From positions 1-64,000 of the forward strand of contig CARTDA010000001.1 of NCBI GenBank assembly GCA_949066965.1: a stretch of DNA of 64,000 nucleotides, in the 5' to 3' direction. Source of the DNA: COE1 sp949066965. Lineage in GTDB: Bacteria; Bacillota; Clostridia; Lachnospirales; Lachnospiraceae. Below, one piece after another: positions 24,383 through 33,952 of this stretch (positions are counted from its first letter, which is position 1; the number at the start of each line of letters is the position of its first letter). A model generated the notes under the pieces. The model did not search any database and had not been told where the DNA came from. It saw only the letters and a program-made list of their open reading frames with translations. The position numbers were made by a program, and so were the translations under genes.

Positions 24383-25804
24383 ATGGAAAACAAATTGTCC
24401 TTTTATAATACATTGACGAGGAAGGTGGAGCCGTTTACTCCAAACGAGGACGGCAGGGTGGCGATGTACACCTGCGGACCGACCGTGTACCATTTTGCGC
24501 ATATCGGTAATCTGAGAAGCTACATTATGGAGGATTTGCTGGAAAAAACGCTTCGATATATCGGATATGACGTAAAGCGCGTGATGAATATAACGGATGT
24601 CGGACACCTCTCCAGCGATGCAGACACAGGTGAGGACAAAATGCTCAAGGGTGCAAAAAGAGAGCATAAGACGGTAATGGAGATTGCAAAGTTCTATACG
24701 GACGCATTCTTTCAGGACTGTGGCAGGCTGAACATCAAAACGCCGGACGTGGTAGAACCAGCGACAAACTGCATTGCGGAATTCATCCATATGATTGCGG
24801 TACTGATGGAGAAGGGCTATGCGTACGAGAGCGGCGGGAATATATACTTTGATACTTCAAGGCTCGGGGAATACTATGTGTTTTCAAGCCAGAGTGAGAA
24901 GGAACTCCTTGTCGGCGTGCGCGATGACGTTGACGAGGACGAGAACAAGAAAAATAAGAGCGATTTTGTGCTCTGGTTCACAAAGTCAAAGTTTGACGAC
25001 CAGGAGTTAAAGTGGGACAGTCCGTGGGGGGTAGGTTATCCGGGCTGGCATATTGAGTGCTCCTGCATCAGCATGAAACATCTCGGGGAGTATATGGACA
25101 TTCACTGCGGCGGTGTGGATAACATTTTCCCGCATCACACCAATGAGATAGCACAAAGTGAGGCATATCTCGGACATAAGTGGTGTAATTACTGGTTCCA
25201 TGTGCATCACCTGAATGACAAGTCAGGCAAAATGAGCAAGTCTAATGGTGACTTCCTGACTGTTTCGCTGCTGGAATCAAAAGGGTATGATCCGATTGTG
25301 TACCGCCTGTTCTGCTTACAGTCGCATTACCGCAAGCCGCTGGAATTCTCCTATGAAGTGCTCGATAATATGAGTGCCGCTTATGACAAGCTTGTCAGAA
25401 AAATTGGGACACTTGACAGGACGGGGGATTTGGACCGGGCAAAATTTGATGCATACCGGGCAAAATTTGAGGCGGCGCTCTGTGATGACCTCAATTCTTC
25501 CATGGCGGTTACCGTGCTGTATGATATGCTGAAGGCGGACATGTCAGATGTGACGAAGCTTGCGCTGGCAGAGAGCTTCGACGAGGTGCTCTCACTGAAC
25601 CTGACCACGGCACATGCGGCAAAGGAAGCAGATGGCGGCGTGGATGCAGAGCTGGAGCAGTATGTGCTTACAAAGATAGAAGAAAGAAAAGCGGCAAAGA
25701 AGGAAAAGGATTTTGCAAAAGCGGATGCAATCCGGAGCGAACTGATGGAGAAAGGTATTCTGTTAGAAGATACGCGCGAGGGTGTGAAATGGAAAAAGGC
25801 TTAG
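24383..25804 (+). CDS. cysS: Cysteinyl-tRNA synthetase
   Basis: 473 aa. Class I aminoacyl-tRNA synthetase. Zinc ligands and HIGH-type motif are seen in MYTCGPTVYHFAHIGNLRSY (28-47), the second zinc motif in WGVGYPGWHIECSCIS, and the KMSKS loop as SGKMSKSNGDF. Length and order are normal. Its 3' end overlaps mrnC by 16 bases, showing tight coupling, as in Bacillus. Confidence 0.96.
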   Translation: MENKLSFYNTLTRKVEPFTPNEDGRVAMYTCGPTVYHFAHIGNLRSYIMEDLLEKTLRYIGYDVKRVMNITDVGHLSSDADTGEDKMLKGAKREHKTVMEIAKFYTDAFFQDCGRLNIKTPDVVEPATNCIAEFIHMIAVLMEKGYAYESGGNIYFDTSRLGEYYVFSSQSEKELLVGVRDDVDEDENKKNKSDFVLWFTKSKFDDQELKWDSPWGVGYPGWHIECSCISMKHLGEYMDIHCGGVDNIFPHHTNEIAQSEAYLGHKWCNYWFHVHHLNDKSGKMSKSNGDFLTVSLLESKGYDPIVYRLFCLQSHYRKPLEFSYEVLDNMSAAYDKLVRKIGTLDRTGDLDRAKFDAYRAKFEAALCDDLNSSMAVTVLYDMLKADMSDVTKLALAESFDEVLSLNLTTAHAAKEADGGVDAELEQYVLTKIEERKAAKKEKDFAKADAIRSELMEKGILLEDTREGVKWKKA

Positions 25805-26238
25805 ACGGGCAGAGCCTGCTCTCGCTGATACGCGGGGAATTTGGCGGCGGGGATGTGGACATCAGGACGTACTCGCCGCTTACGCTGGCGTACATTGGGG
25901 ATGCAGTGTTCGAGATGATTGTGCGGACGCTTGTCGTGGAAAAGGGGCAGCGGGCAGCAAACGCGCTGCACAGGCATACGACAAGGATTGTCTGTGCACA
26001 GATGCAGGCAAAGCTGGCAGATGCGGTATATGAGAGCCTGACGGAGGAAGAACAGGATGTCTACAGGAGGGGAAAGAATACAAAAATTCATTCCTCGGCG
26101 AAAAATGCCAGCCTTGGTGATTACCGGAAAGCAACGGGCTTTGAAGCGCTCTGCGGATATCTGTTCCTGAAAAATGATACCGTGCGGATCATGCAGATTG
26201 TCAGGCGGGCGTTTGAGGCAGCACAGGTCGAATTATAA
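25789..26238 (+). CDS. mrnC: Mini-ribonuclease III
   Basis: 149 aa. It matures 23S rRNA ends. The RNase III catalytic half-domain is evident: SPLTLAYIGDAVFEMIVR (29-46) and GKNTKIHSSAKNASLGDYRKATGFEAL, with the acidic metal ligands, and there is no double-stranded RNA-binding domain. It overlaps the end of cysS and is followed by rlmB. Confidence 0.94.
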   Translation: MEKGLDGQSLLSLIRGEFGGGDVDIRTYSPLTLAYIGDAVFEMIVRTLVVEKGQRAANALHRHTTRIVCAQMQAKLADAVYESLTEEEQDVYRRGKNTKIHSSAKNASLGDYRKATGFEALCGYLFLKNDTVRIMQIVRRAFEAAQVEL

Positions 26239-26295
26239 AATGTGAAGCCGAAACTGTTACATGTAATGGGAAAGGACAAAGGTACTGCAATTGAC

Positions 26296-27036
26296 ATGAG
26301 ATACGAAGAATTTGTGATAGAGGGCAGGAATGCCGTGACAGAGGCTTTTCGCGCAGGGAAGCCGATTGACAAGCTTTTCATACTGGATGGTGCGCAGGAT
26401 GGGCCGATACAGACCATCAAGAGAGAAGCAAAAAAACATGACACCATGATAAAGTTTGTGCCAAAAGAGCGGCTCGACCAGCTGAGTGAGACAGGGAAGC
26501 ATCAGGGTGTCATCGCTTACATGGCAGCTTACGAATATGCAGATGTGGAAGATATTCTTGCGGCGGCGCGTGCCAGAAATGAGCCTCCGTTTATTATTCT
26601 GCTGGACAATATCGAAGATCCCCACAATCTTGGGGCGATTATCAGGACAGCCAACCTTGCAGGGGCACATGGCGTCATCATTCCAAAAAACCGTGCGGCG
26701 GGACTGACTGCCGCTGTTGCAAGAACCTCTGCCGGGGCGCTCAATTACACGCCTGTTGCCAGGGTGACGAATCTTGGAAAGACAATGGAGGAGCTCAAAA
26801 AACAGGGACTGTGGTTTGTCTGTGCGGATATGGATGGGACGACCATGTATCAGCTTGACCTGAAAGGGCCGATTGGTCTTGTCATCGGCAGTGAGGGCGA
26901 CGGTGTCGGACGTCTTGTCAGGGAAAGGTGCGACTTTGTTGCATCCATTCCGATGAAGGGGGATATTGACTCGCTGAATGCTTCCGTTGCCGCAGGCGTG
27001 CTTGCGTATGAAATTGTCAGGCAGAGAATGATGTAG
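26296..27036 (+). CDS. rlmB: 23S rRNA 2'-O-methyltransferase RlmB (TrmH/SpoU family)
   Basis: 246 aa from ATG 26296, chosen because family members begin shortly before the EGRNAVTEAF motif; in-frame GTG 26242 and ATG 26266 give longer forms, and none has a strong ribosome site. The SPOUT knot motifs are present: LLDNIEDPHNLGAIIRTA, GLTAAVARTSAGA, LVIGSEGDGVGRLV and SIPMKGDIDSLNASVA. It would methylate guanosine 2251 of 23S rRNA. In the conserved order it lies between mrnC and sigH; the yacP gene that sits between rlmB and sigH in Bacillus is missing here. Confidence 0.93.
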   Translation: MRYEEFVIEGRNAVTEAFRAGKPIDKLFILDGAQDGPIQTIKREAKKHDTMIKFVPKERLDQLSETGKHQGVIAYMAAYEYADVEDILAAARARNEPPFIILLDNIEDPHNLGAIIRTANLAGAHGVIIPKNRAAGLTAAVARTSAGALNYTPVARVTNLGKTMEELKKQGLWFVCADMDGTTMYQLDLKGPIGLVIGSEGDGVGRLVRERCDFVASIPMKGDIDSLNASVAAGVLAYEIVRQRMM

Positions 27037-27048
27037 GGATGGGTGCAT

Positions 27049-27669
27049 ATGTCGGAAGGATATGGGGGACTTACAGACGAGGAACTGATAGACAGGCTGC
27101 GTGACGGTGAGGCGCAGATAACGGATTACATTATGGACAAGTACAAGAATCTTGTTCGCAAAAAAGCAAAGTCCATGTACATACTGGGAGCGGATAATGA
27201 TGACCTGATTCAGGAGGGAATGATTGGCCTTTTTAAGGCAGTACGCGATTATGACGCGGGGCGTGATGCCAGTTTTTATACCTTTGCGGATTTGTGTATT
27301 TCGCGTCAGATGTATAATGCAGTGCAGGCATCACGCAGGGAAAAGCATGCGCCGCTCAACACATACATTTCGCTCTACGCTGATATGACAGAAATAGAGG
27401 ATGGAGGGAACGGGGCGGGGCTTCTCAATGTGATTGCGTCGGAGATAGAGGTCAATCCGGAACAGCTGATGATAGACCGGGAAAATGTGGCGGATATCGA
27501 GGCAATTATAGAAAAAGAGCTGAGCAGTTTTGAGAAACAGGTCCTTGACCTGTATATCACCGGCATGAGCTATTCACAGATTGCAAAAGTACTTTCGAGG
27601 GATGAGAAGTCCACGGACAATGCATTGCAGAGGCTCAAGGCGAAGCTGCGCAAGGCGTTTAAGCTGTAA
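27049..27669 (+). CDS. sigH: RNA polymerase sigma-H factor (sporulation/transition state)
   Basis: 206 aa from ATG 27049. Region 2 reads DLIQEGMIGLFKAVRDYDAG and SFYTFADLCISRQMYNAVQA; region 4 reads SFEKQVLDLYITGMSYSQIA followed by the recognition helix. Placement after rlmB is that of Bacillus sigH, which controls early sporulation and competence genes. Its presence suggests a spore-former or a descendant of one. Confidence 0.92.
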   Translation: MSEGYGGLTDEELIDRLRDGEAQITDYIMDKYKNLVRKKAKSMYILGADNDDLIQEGMIGLFKAVRDYDAGRDASFYTFADLCISRQMYNAVQASRREKHAPLNTYISLYADMTEIEDGGNGAGLLNVIASEIEVNPEQLMIDRENVADIEAIIEKELSSFEKQVLDLYITGMSYSQIAKVLSRDEKSTDNALQRLKAKLRKAFKL

Positions 27670-27731
27670 TGTGCATTTTGCAGCAGAAATGCATCACCTG
27701 AAAACGGAAGCAGCAGTAATGGAGATGGATT

Positions 27732-29348
27732 ATGGAAGAACAGGATAAATACGGCATACTGAAACGGTATTTTGGCTATGATGCATTCCGGGACGGGCAG
27801 GAATCGCTGATTGACGGGATGCTTGCGGGAAGGGATGTGTTTGGCATCATGCCAACGGGTGCAGGAAAGTCGATATGCTACCAGCTGCCGGCGCTGATGC
27901 TCCGGGGGATTACGCTGGTCATTTCACCGTTAATCAGCCTGATGAAGGATCAGGTTGCCGCGCTGAACCAGGTCGGTGTGTATGCGGCGTATCTCAACAG
28001 CTCCCTGACACAGGGACAGTATTTTAAGGCGCTTGATTTTGCCAGAAAGGGAAAATACAAGATTATCTATGTGGCGCCGGAACGTCTCCTCACGGATTCT
28101 TTTCTGGATTTTGCCGTCAATGCGGACATCTCCTGCATCAGCGTGGACGAGGTTCACTGCGTGTCGCAGTGGGGACAGGATTTCAGACCGGGATACCTGA
28201 AAATCGTGGATTTTATAGACAGGCTTCCGAAACGTCCGGTTGTCGGTGCCTTTACGGCGACTGCCACAAAGGAAGTCAGGGATGATGTCATGCGGATACT
28301 GAAGCTTAACAATCCAAAGATTGTCACCACAGGATTTGACAGAAAGAATCTGTCCTTCTATGTAAAACATGCAAAGGATAAGAAGGCAGAGCTGCTGGGG
28401 ATTCTGCGAAAACACTATGGGGAAAGCGGTATCATTTACTGTATTACCAGAAAGCTGGTGGATGAAGTATATGGGATGCTGTCGGAGCGCGGCGTGGAGG
28501 TTTCCCGGTACCATGCAGGAATGACGGATGAGGAAAGGTGCAGGAACCAGGAGGCGTTTATCTATGACAGGACACATGTCATGGTGGCGACAAACGCGTT
28601 CGGCATGGGGATTGATAAACCGGATGTACGCTTTGTCATCCATTATAACATGCCCAAAAACATGGAAAGCTATTACCAGGAGGCGGGGCGCGCAGGGCGT
28701 GACGGGGAAAAGGCGGACTGCTATCTGCTGTACAGCCCGCAGGATGTACATACGAACCAGTTTTTTATTGAGAATAACCGGGAAAATGAGGAACTGAGCG
28801 ATACGGAACGCGAGCATGTGATGGAGAAGGACAGGGAACGGCTGAAAAAAATGGTTTTTTACTGTCATACGAAATACTGCTACCGCAAATACATGCTGAA
28901 CTATTTCGGTGAAAAGGCAGACAGCTTTTGCGGGGGATGTGGAAACTGCATCAGGAAGCTTGAGGCAGAGCAGTACCAGGAAAAGCAGGAAAGATATTCC
29001 GGGCGCATCAATGACATGGCAGGGGCAAGGCAGCTTGTACCGGCAGATGGAAAGATAAGGCGCGTTTCCGACAATCCGGAGCTTTATGACCAGTTGCGGC
29101 TTTTGCGTAACCGTCTGGCAAAAGAGACGGAGGTTCCGGCATATGTCATCTTTACGGATAAGACATTGAAGGAAATGAGCATGTATCTCCCGTCATCGCG
29201 CGAGGAGCTGCTTGAGATATCAGGCGTGGGGCAGGCAAAGTATGACAAGTTTGGACAGGCATTCATAGACACAATCAAAAAATATGCAGACAGCCATGAC
29301 ACCAGTCAGGAGCCTGTCCGTGCAAAGGCAAAGATTGTGTTTCACTGA
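27732..29348 (+). CDS. recQ: ATP-dependent DNA helicase RecQ
   Basis: 538 aa. It unwinds DNA 3' to 5' during repair. Order: Q motif FGYDAFRDGQE, Walker A MPTGAGKS (40-47), a DEVH box (SVDEVHCVSQWGQDFRPGY) in place of the usual DEAH, TATA motif, motif VI EAGRAGRDGEKADC, a zinc-binding cluster (CHTKYC ... CGGCGNC near 378-417), and a C-terminal HRDC-like domain from about 455. It is shorter than E. coli RecQ (about 610), mainly through a reduced winged-helix region. Confidence 0.94.
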   Translation: MEEQDKYGILKRYFGYDAFRDGQESLIDGMLAGRDVFGIMPTGAGKSICYQLPALMLRGITLVISPLISLMKDQVAALNQVGVYAAYLNSSLTQGQYFKALDFARKGKYKIIYVAPERLLTDSFLDFAVNADISCISVDEVHCVSQWGQDFRPGYLKIVDFIDRLPKRPVVGAFTATATKEVRDDVMRILKLNNPKIVTTGFDRKNLSFYVKHAKDKKAELLGILRKHYGESGIIYCITRKLVDEVYGMLSERGVEVSRYHAGMTDEERCRNQEAFIYDRTHVMVATNAFGMGIDKPDVRFVIHYNMPKNMESYYQEAGRAGRDGEKADCYLLYSPQDVHTNQFFIENNRENEELSDTEREHVMEKDRERLKKMVFYCHTKYCYRKYMLNYFGEKADSFCGGCGNCIRKLEAEQYQEKQERYSGRINDMAGARQLVPADGKIRRVSDNPELYDQLRLLRNRLAKETEVPAYVIFTDKTLKEMSMYLPSSREELLEISGVGQAKYDKFGQAFIDTIKKYADSHDTSQEPVRAKAKIVFH

Positions 29349-29382
29349 TTTTGAGGGAAAGAAATCAAGAAAGGAAAAGAAA

Positions 29383-30471
29383 ATGAAAAGATTATTTGCA
29401 GGAAGAACATTAAAAAGGACGGCAGCCGTCATAATGGCGTCAGTGACACTTGCGGCAATGCCGGCAAACGGTGTATTGCCGGTATCGACAGTAAAGGCCG
29501 ATGAGGTACTGCCGGGTTATGTCAGGAGCGTGTACACCAATGAGCTGGTGCCGGCAGAACAGACAGTGGTGCGGCCAATTGCAGTCATGATGCCGACGGA
29601 CAAGGTTGCACAGCCTTCCTATGGCATCAGCAGCGCGGATGTACTGTATGAAATTATGGAAGAAGGCAATATTTCACGCCAGATGGCAGTGATTAGCAAC
29701 TGGACAGGGCTTTCCAAAATCGGCAATGTCAGGAGCTGCCGTGCGTACTATCTGCCAGAGGCTACGGAATGGGATCCGATTCTGATTCATTTTGGCGGTG
29801 TTGTCTATATGAAAGACCGTATTACAGCTCCCGATATCAACAACATATCCGGAACGAACCAGTACGGCGTGGGCGGAGGAGCGCCAGGCTCCAATGCATT
29901 TTTCAGGACATCGGACAAAAAAGCGCCGCACAATGCGTACACAACGGCACCCGGTATTGTCAATGCCTGCGCCCAGCTTGGATATTCGCTGAATATCAGG
30001 GAAGGATTTTACAATGCGAAGCATTTTACCTTTGCAAACGGCATCAATACGCTTGAACAGTATGGCGCTGCGGCTGCGACCGCAAACGCAATTGACCTTT
30101 CACAGGTATTTCCATATACAAAGAGCGCATTTGTATATAACCCGGCAGACGGCATGTACTATAAGTCCATCCACGGCAAGGCGCAGACGGACGGACTGAA
30201 CGGGCAGCAGCTGAAATTTGCAAATGTCATTGTACAGAACACAAAGTGGACCACCCTTGACGCGAAGGGATATCTCTACTTCCAGAATATTGACAACACA
30301 GAAGACGGCTATTATTTTACAAAGGGAAAGTGCATCCACGTGACATGGCAGAAGACAGGGGATTATGCACCGACTGTATATTATGATGACTTGGGCAATG
30401 AGATACAGTTAAACGAAGGCAAGACGTACATTGCAGTGGCACAGAAGGGAAGACCGGTGGCATTTAACTGA
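29383..30471 (+). CDS. Secreted DUF3048-domain protein
   Basis: 362 aa from ATG 29383 (AAAGGAAAAG upstream). A signal peptide spans residues 1-38 (basic MKRLFAGRTLKR, hydrophobic core, ANG/VKA cleavage region) and lacks a lipobox cysteine, unlike the YerB lipoprotein. The DUF3048 core is RPIAVMMPTDKVAQPSYGIS, ADVLYEIMEEGNISR, and IGNVRSCRAYYL; the C-terminal DUF3048_C holds the KGKCIHVTWQK region. Family members are surface proteins of unknown function. Confidence 0.85.
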   Translation: MKRLFAGRTLKRTAAVIMASVTLAAMPANGVLPVSTVKADEVLPGYVRSVYTNELVPAEQTVVRPIAVMMPTDKVAQPSYGISSADVLYEIMEEGNISRQMAVISNWTGLSKIGNVRSCRAYYLPEATEWDPILIHFGGVVYMKDRITAPDINNISGTNQYGVGGGAPGSNAFFRTSDKKAPHNAYTTAPGIVNACAQLGYSLNIREGFYNAKHFTFANGINTLEQYGAAAATANAIDLSQVFPYTKSAFVYNPADGMYYKSIHGKAQTDGLNGQQLKFANVIVQNTKWTTLDAKGYLYFQNIDNTEDGYYFTKGKCIHVTWQKTGDYAPTVYYDDLGNEIQLNEGKTYIAVAQKGRPVAFN

Positions 30472-30510
30472 TAGCGCCTGCAGCGGCATGGGAAAGGACA
30501 GGATTGTTGT

Positions 30511-31341
30511 ATGAAATATGAAAAGATTAAGGTAGGGGTTGAAGGGACAGTGCAGGCGGAACTGGCGTTGTACATCCAGGATGACCATCCTGACACATAT
30601 GGGGAGCGCAGGCGCCCGATGGTTCTCATCTGCCCGGGCGGAGGGTATGAGCATGTGTCCGTGAGGGAGGGGGAGCCGATTGCGTTCCACTTCCTCACGG
30701 CAGGCTGCCATGCGGCAGTGCTCTGGTATGATATTGCGAAGCAGGGTGTGGAGCATCCGCAGGCGCTTAAGGAGCTTGCATGGTCAGCTGCGTATATCAG
30801 GGAGCATGCGGACGAATATGCCATTGACAGGGATAAGATACTGGTTGCCGGATTTTCGGCGGGCGGGCATCTTGCCGCATGCCTTGGATGTTTCTGGGAT
30901 AAGGACTGGCTGGAAAAAGAGATGCATATGGAAAAAGCGTGCTATCAGCCAAACGGACTGATTCTTGCGTACCCTGTTATTACATCGGGCGAATTTGCAC
31001 ACAGGGGAAGTTTTGTGAACCTGATGGGGGAGAAGGCAGATGAGGCGCTGGAGCGCGAATTAAGCCTGGAAAACCAGGTGACGGACCAGGTGCCGCCTGT
31101 ATTTATGTGGCATACCTTTGAAGACGGCGCCGTGCCGCTTGAGAATTCGCTGCTGTTTGCATCCGCGCTGAGAAAGGCAGGCGTCAATTTTGAGTACCAT
31201 GTCTTTCCGCACGGCGGGCATGGGTATGCACTGGCGACAAAGGAAACCGCAATGAAGGAAGGCAATGAGATTGAACCACAGTGCGCGCAGTGGATGGAAC
31301 TGTGCAGGAACTGGCTGAAATATAATTATGTCAGTCTGTAA
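30511..31341 (+). CDS. Alpha/beta hydrolase (acetylxylan/feruloyl esterase-like)
   Basis: 276 aa, cytoplasmic. Oxyanion region LICPGGGYEHVS (39-50), nucleophile elbow AGFSAGGHLAA (serine near 115), acid residue in FMWHTFEDGAVP, and the histidine in PHGGHGYAL form a complete triad. This is the pattern of BD-FAE-like and carbohydrate acetyl-esterases of gut Firmicutes, which remove ester groups from imported plant-derived sugars. The substrate is not determinable here because no glycan gene is adjacent. Confidence 0.85.
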   Translation: MKYEKIKVGVEGTVQAELALYIQDDHPDTYGERRRPMVLICPGGGYEHVSVREGEPIAFHFLTAGCHAAVLWYDIAKQGVEHPQALKELAWSAAYIREHADEYAIDRDKILVAGFSAGGHLAACLGCFWDKDWLEKEMHMEKACYQPNGLILAYPVITSGEFAHRGSFVNLMGEKADEALERELSLENQVTDQVPPVFMWHTFEDGAVPLENSLLFASALRKAGVNFEYHVFPHGGHGYALATKETAMKEGNEIEPQCAQWMELCRNWLKYNYVSL

Positions 31342-31357
31342 AAAGGAAAAAATGAGA

Positions 31358-31395
31358 CAAACCAGGAGCCTGAGTAATCAGGCTCCTGGTTTGTG
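31358..31395. terminator. Bidirectional terminator between the esterase and vanZ-like genes
   Basis: A perfect 16-bp stem CAAACCAGGAGCCTGA (31358-31373) and its complement (31378-31393) around GTAA. The T-run is best on the minus strand (CATTTTTTCC). The gap from 31395 to 31544 is AT-rich and shows no gene. Confidence 0.8.
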
Positions 31396-31543
31396 TAAAA
31401 GGGGAATTCTTCCGGAATTTGCTAATTAGCAAGTCTAGCGTATCTGCTAAACTATTCATATTATACAATAAAACAAGTCCAAATTCTATAACTATATTGT
31501 AAAAATTTAACATTTTATTAGTCGAAACAAATAAAAATGCACA

Positions 31544-32068
31544 CTAACGCCTGCTTAATGGTTCAAAAATGGTCTTTCTGCCAATATAACCAAATAGTCG
31601 TACAAACAGGATCCCGATGAGGGAACCACAGCTGTCGATGACGACATCGCGCACGGAGGCGCCCCGCCCGCGCACAAAAAGCTGGTGAATCTCGTCGAGG
31701 GACGCAAATCCCACACAGAGGATGCCCCCGGTGATAACCAGCCATATTCCACGGATTCCATACACGTATAAAGGAAAGGAGACCGAGACTGCAAGCAGGA
31801 AGTACTCCGTAAAATGGGCAAGCTTGCGTACGTAATAATGGATTTTCCGGATGCAGCGCGATATCTGCTTGTCCGTCAGTTCCAGGTCAAGCGCCCTGTC
31901 AGCCGCCGAAACAGCCTTGTAAGTAACCTTGTAGCTCAGGTTGGAGCTGGTCGTGCCATCCTGGGCTGAAAATGAAAAGATAATGTACATCATCATGAGT
32001 GCAGGAATAAAGGACAGGGGCTTTAACAGAAAGCGCAGTAAAAATTTTATTGCGGACTCAAATCTCAT
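31544..32068 (-). CDS. VanZ-family membrane protein
   Basis: 174 aa from ATG 32068 with GAGGAGAAC upstream on the minus strand. About four membrane helices and the VanZ motifs MMYIIFSFSAQDG, VRKLAHFTEYFLLAV and ASLDEIHQLFVRGRGASVRDVVIDSCG are present. The family includes the teicoplanin-resistance accessory VanZ, but most chromosomal members have unknown roles. No other van gene is present. Confidence 0.85.
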   Translation of the reverse strand: MRFESAIKFLLRFLLKPLSFIPALMMMYIIFSFSAQDGTTSSNLSYKVTYKAVSAADRALDLELTDKQISRCIRKIHYYVRKLAHFTEYFLLAVSVSFPLYVYGIRGIWLVITGGILCVGFASLDEIHQLFVRGRGASVRDVVIDSCGSLIGILFVRLFGYIGRKTIFEPLSRR

Positions 32069-32278
32069 GGTAGTTCTCCTCGTAAAATAAATGCGGTAAA
32101 AAAACATATTCTTATAGTAACCAGAATATAAGGGAATAAGCAATAAATATTTGATTAAATTTTGATTAAGGAACGAAAACATACAAAAAATAACAATAAT
32201 CGCTGTACTTTTGGTTATTTTGTGATAAAATATTAGCATAGTGCGTAAACTGAGAAATTAGGAATGGGAGGAACTGAC

Positions 32279-32743
32279 ATGCAGGACAGCCTTAGACTTT
32301 CGAGGGATGAGATTATCATTTGTTACAGGGATGATGTGGCAAGACTGATGAAATATCTGTCATGGCTTCAGAACAAGAGCGGTACCGCTGCATCGGACAT
32401 ATACAGCGGGGAGGGAATTGACAAGACCTCCATGGCAGTTCCGGTTTATGATTCAACACTGCTTAGTTTTATCAAGGAAGTAAAGGCAACTGATTTTTTA
32501 AACAGAAATTATGTGTATACCTTTTCAAGATACCGTATCAGGACGGCGGCAGATGAACTCCGCGTAATAAGCGCATGCTCCTTGCAGGAGATAACCGTTC
32601 TGGGCGACATCCTGTCAAAGTATGTCCTGCGCGGTGACGTAAAGGGCGCGGTATGGGCCGAGGGCGTCCAGAACGGAGTGTATCTCGCACTTCTGCTGAA
32701 GCTGAAGGAATTGATGGAAATCAGAAAGCCACTGGAATATTAG
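32279..32743 (+). CDS. Uncharacterised soluble protein upstream of a TetR regulator
   Basis: 154 aa from ATG 32279, 7 bases after GGGAGGA. I do not recognise the family. It is predicted mostly helical, starts MQDSLRLSRDEIIICYRDDV and ends with a conserved-looking helix GAVWAEGVQNGVYLALLLKL. No membrane segment or catalytic motif. The TetR gene begins 15 bases downstream, so the two are likely co-transcribed. Confidence 0.65.
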   Translation: MQDSLRLSRDEIIICYRDDVARLMKYLSWLQNKSGTAASDIYSGEGIDKTSMAVPVYDSTLLSFIKEVKATDFLNRNYVYTFSRYRIRTAADELRVISACSLQEITVLGDILSKYVLRGDVKGAVWAEGVQNGVYLALLLKLKELMEIRKPLEY

Positions 32744-32758
32744 GACGGGAGCATGCGG

Positions 32759-33346
32759 ATGGGAGACAAATCAGTACAGAAAAAAAAGTATATTATGCAG
32801 AAAGCACGGAATGTATTTTGCAGGAACGGATACCGGGCTGTCACGATGAAGGACATTGTTGAGGCATGTGATATCAGCCGCGGTGGTCTTTATCTGTATT
32901 TTTCCAATACGAAGGAGCTTTTTGAGGCGGTGCTTGCGGAGGAGTATGCTGGTGAGGAAGCTGTCCTGGAAAAGGCGCGGGCAGCTCATGCCACACCGGG
33001 CGAAGTGATGCTTGTTTACCTTGACGAGCAGAAAAAAAGGATTTTGCGGAAAAAAGACAATATTACGGCAGCAATATATGAATATCTGTTTGAAAATAAA
33101 CCTGCTAAAAATGACAATCCTGTCAAAAAGCTGTTTCAGGAAAATGTAACTGCCCTGGAGAAGCTGATAGCGGACGGGGTGGAACAGGAATGGATGGTGT
33201 GCGAGGATGTGGCGGAAGCGGCACGGAATATCGCATACACGATGGAAGGCCTCAAGATATCGGCGCAGACAATTGGCGTTACGGCGGAAGCTGTCGACAG
33301 GGAAATAGAATATATTATGGGGACACTGGGCATGGTAGTGAAATAA
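32759..33346 (+). CDS. TetR/AcrR-family transcriptional regulator
   Basis: 195 aa from ATG 32759, seven bases after GGGAG; ATG 32753 is too close. The N-terminal HTH is standard: ARNVFCRNGYRAVTMKDIVE, then ACDISRGGLYLYFSNTKELF. The C-terminal ligand domain is generic. It may control the preceding uncharacterised gene or the thioesterase after the hairpin at 33367. Confidence 0.88.
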   Translation: MGDKSVQKKKYIMQKARNVFCRNGYRAVTMKDIVEACDISRGGLYLYFSNTKELFEAVLAEEYAGEEAVLEKARAAHATPGEVMLVYLDEQKKRILRKKDNITAAIYEYLFENKPAKNDNPVKKLFQENVTALEKLIADGVEQEWMVCEDVAEAARNIAYTMEGLKISAQTIGVTAEAVDREIEYIMGTLGMVVK

Positions 33347-33366
33347 ACGTGTCATATTAAGGAAAA

Positions 33367-33403
33367 GAAAAGCATGGTTGGAATAAAGGATACCATGCTT
33401 TTC
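33367..33403 (+). terminator. Hairpin terminator after the TetR gene
   Basis: GAAAAGCATGGT (33367-33378) pairs with ACCATGCTTTTC (33392-33403). The T-run is inside the 3' arm, so termination may be partial. Confidence 0.55.
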
Positions 33404-33430
33404 ATATATGTAAAGAGGGGGAGACAACAC

Positions 33431-33844
33431 ATGCAGGGTACGGAAAAAACAGAAGGGATAACGCTTGACGAAATTCGTGAGAGGTTTTCACAGGATCGTT
33501 TTGCAACGGTAAACGGCGCTGTGATAGACGCGGTGGACGAAGGATATGCACAATGTTCTATGCAGCTTACCGAGATACACCGGAATGCGCTGGGGGCAGT
33601 CATGGGAGGGGCAATTTTTACGCTTGCAGACTTTGCATTTGCGGTAGCCTCGAACTGGAACAAAAGCCCGCAGGTGTCGCTCAACGCATCCATAAACTTT
33701 CTCGGCAGGGCAAAGGGGGATAAACTGATTGCCAGGGCACAGAAAATCAAGGAGGGGCGGACAACCTGCTATTATGAGGTAAAGGTAAGCGACGAGTCCG
33801 GCAATCAGGTTGCGCATATGACTTCCGGTGGATTTGTCCTGTGA
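33431..33844 (+). CDS. PaaI-type hotdog thioesterase
   Basis: 137 aa from ATG 33431 (GAGGGGGAG upstream); a longer frame begins inside the preceding hairpin and is unlikely. The hotdog signature HRNALGAVMGGAIFTLADFAFAVA near 55-78 is typical of PaaI-like acyl-CoA thioesterases, with the catalytic aspartate in TLADFA. Substrates are usually aryl-acetyl or short-chain acyl-CoA. The window also holds paaK and iorAB, 25 kb away, so an arylacetyl-CoA link is possible but unproven. Confidence 0.82.
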   Translation: MQGTEKTEGITLDEIRERFSQDRFATVNGAVIDAVDEGYAQCSMQLTEIHRNALGAVMGGAIFTLADFAFAVASNWNKSPQVSLNASINFLGRAKGDKLIARAQKIKEGRTTCYYEVKVSDESGNQVAHMTSGGFVL

Positions 33845-33952
33845 CGGGATAGCTGTTATGGTTCCCGACACAGGATTCACGAATATTTCATAAAGCGGTA
33901 TCATATCGGTAAAAAAGGAAAGAATATTAAAGATTATAAGGAGGGCTTAACA

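Noticed and set aside
31544..32068. Glycopeptide resistance (vanZ)
   Set aside because: Only the general VanZ family fold is present; no vanHAX, vanRS or other van gene is in the window.
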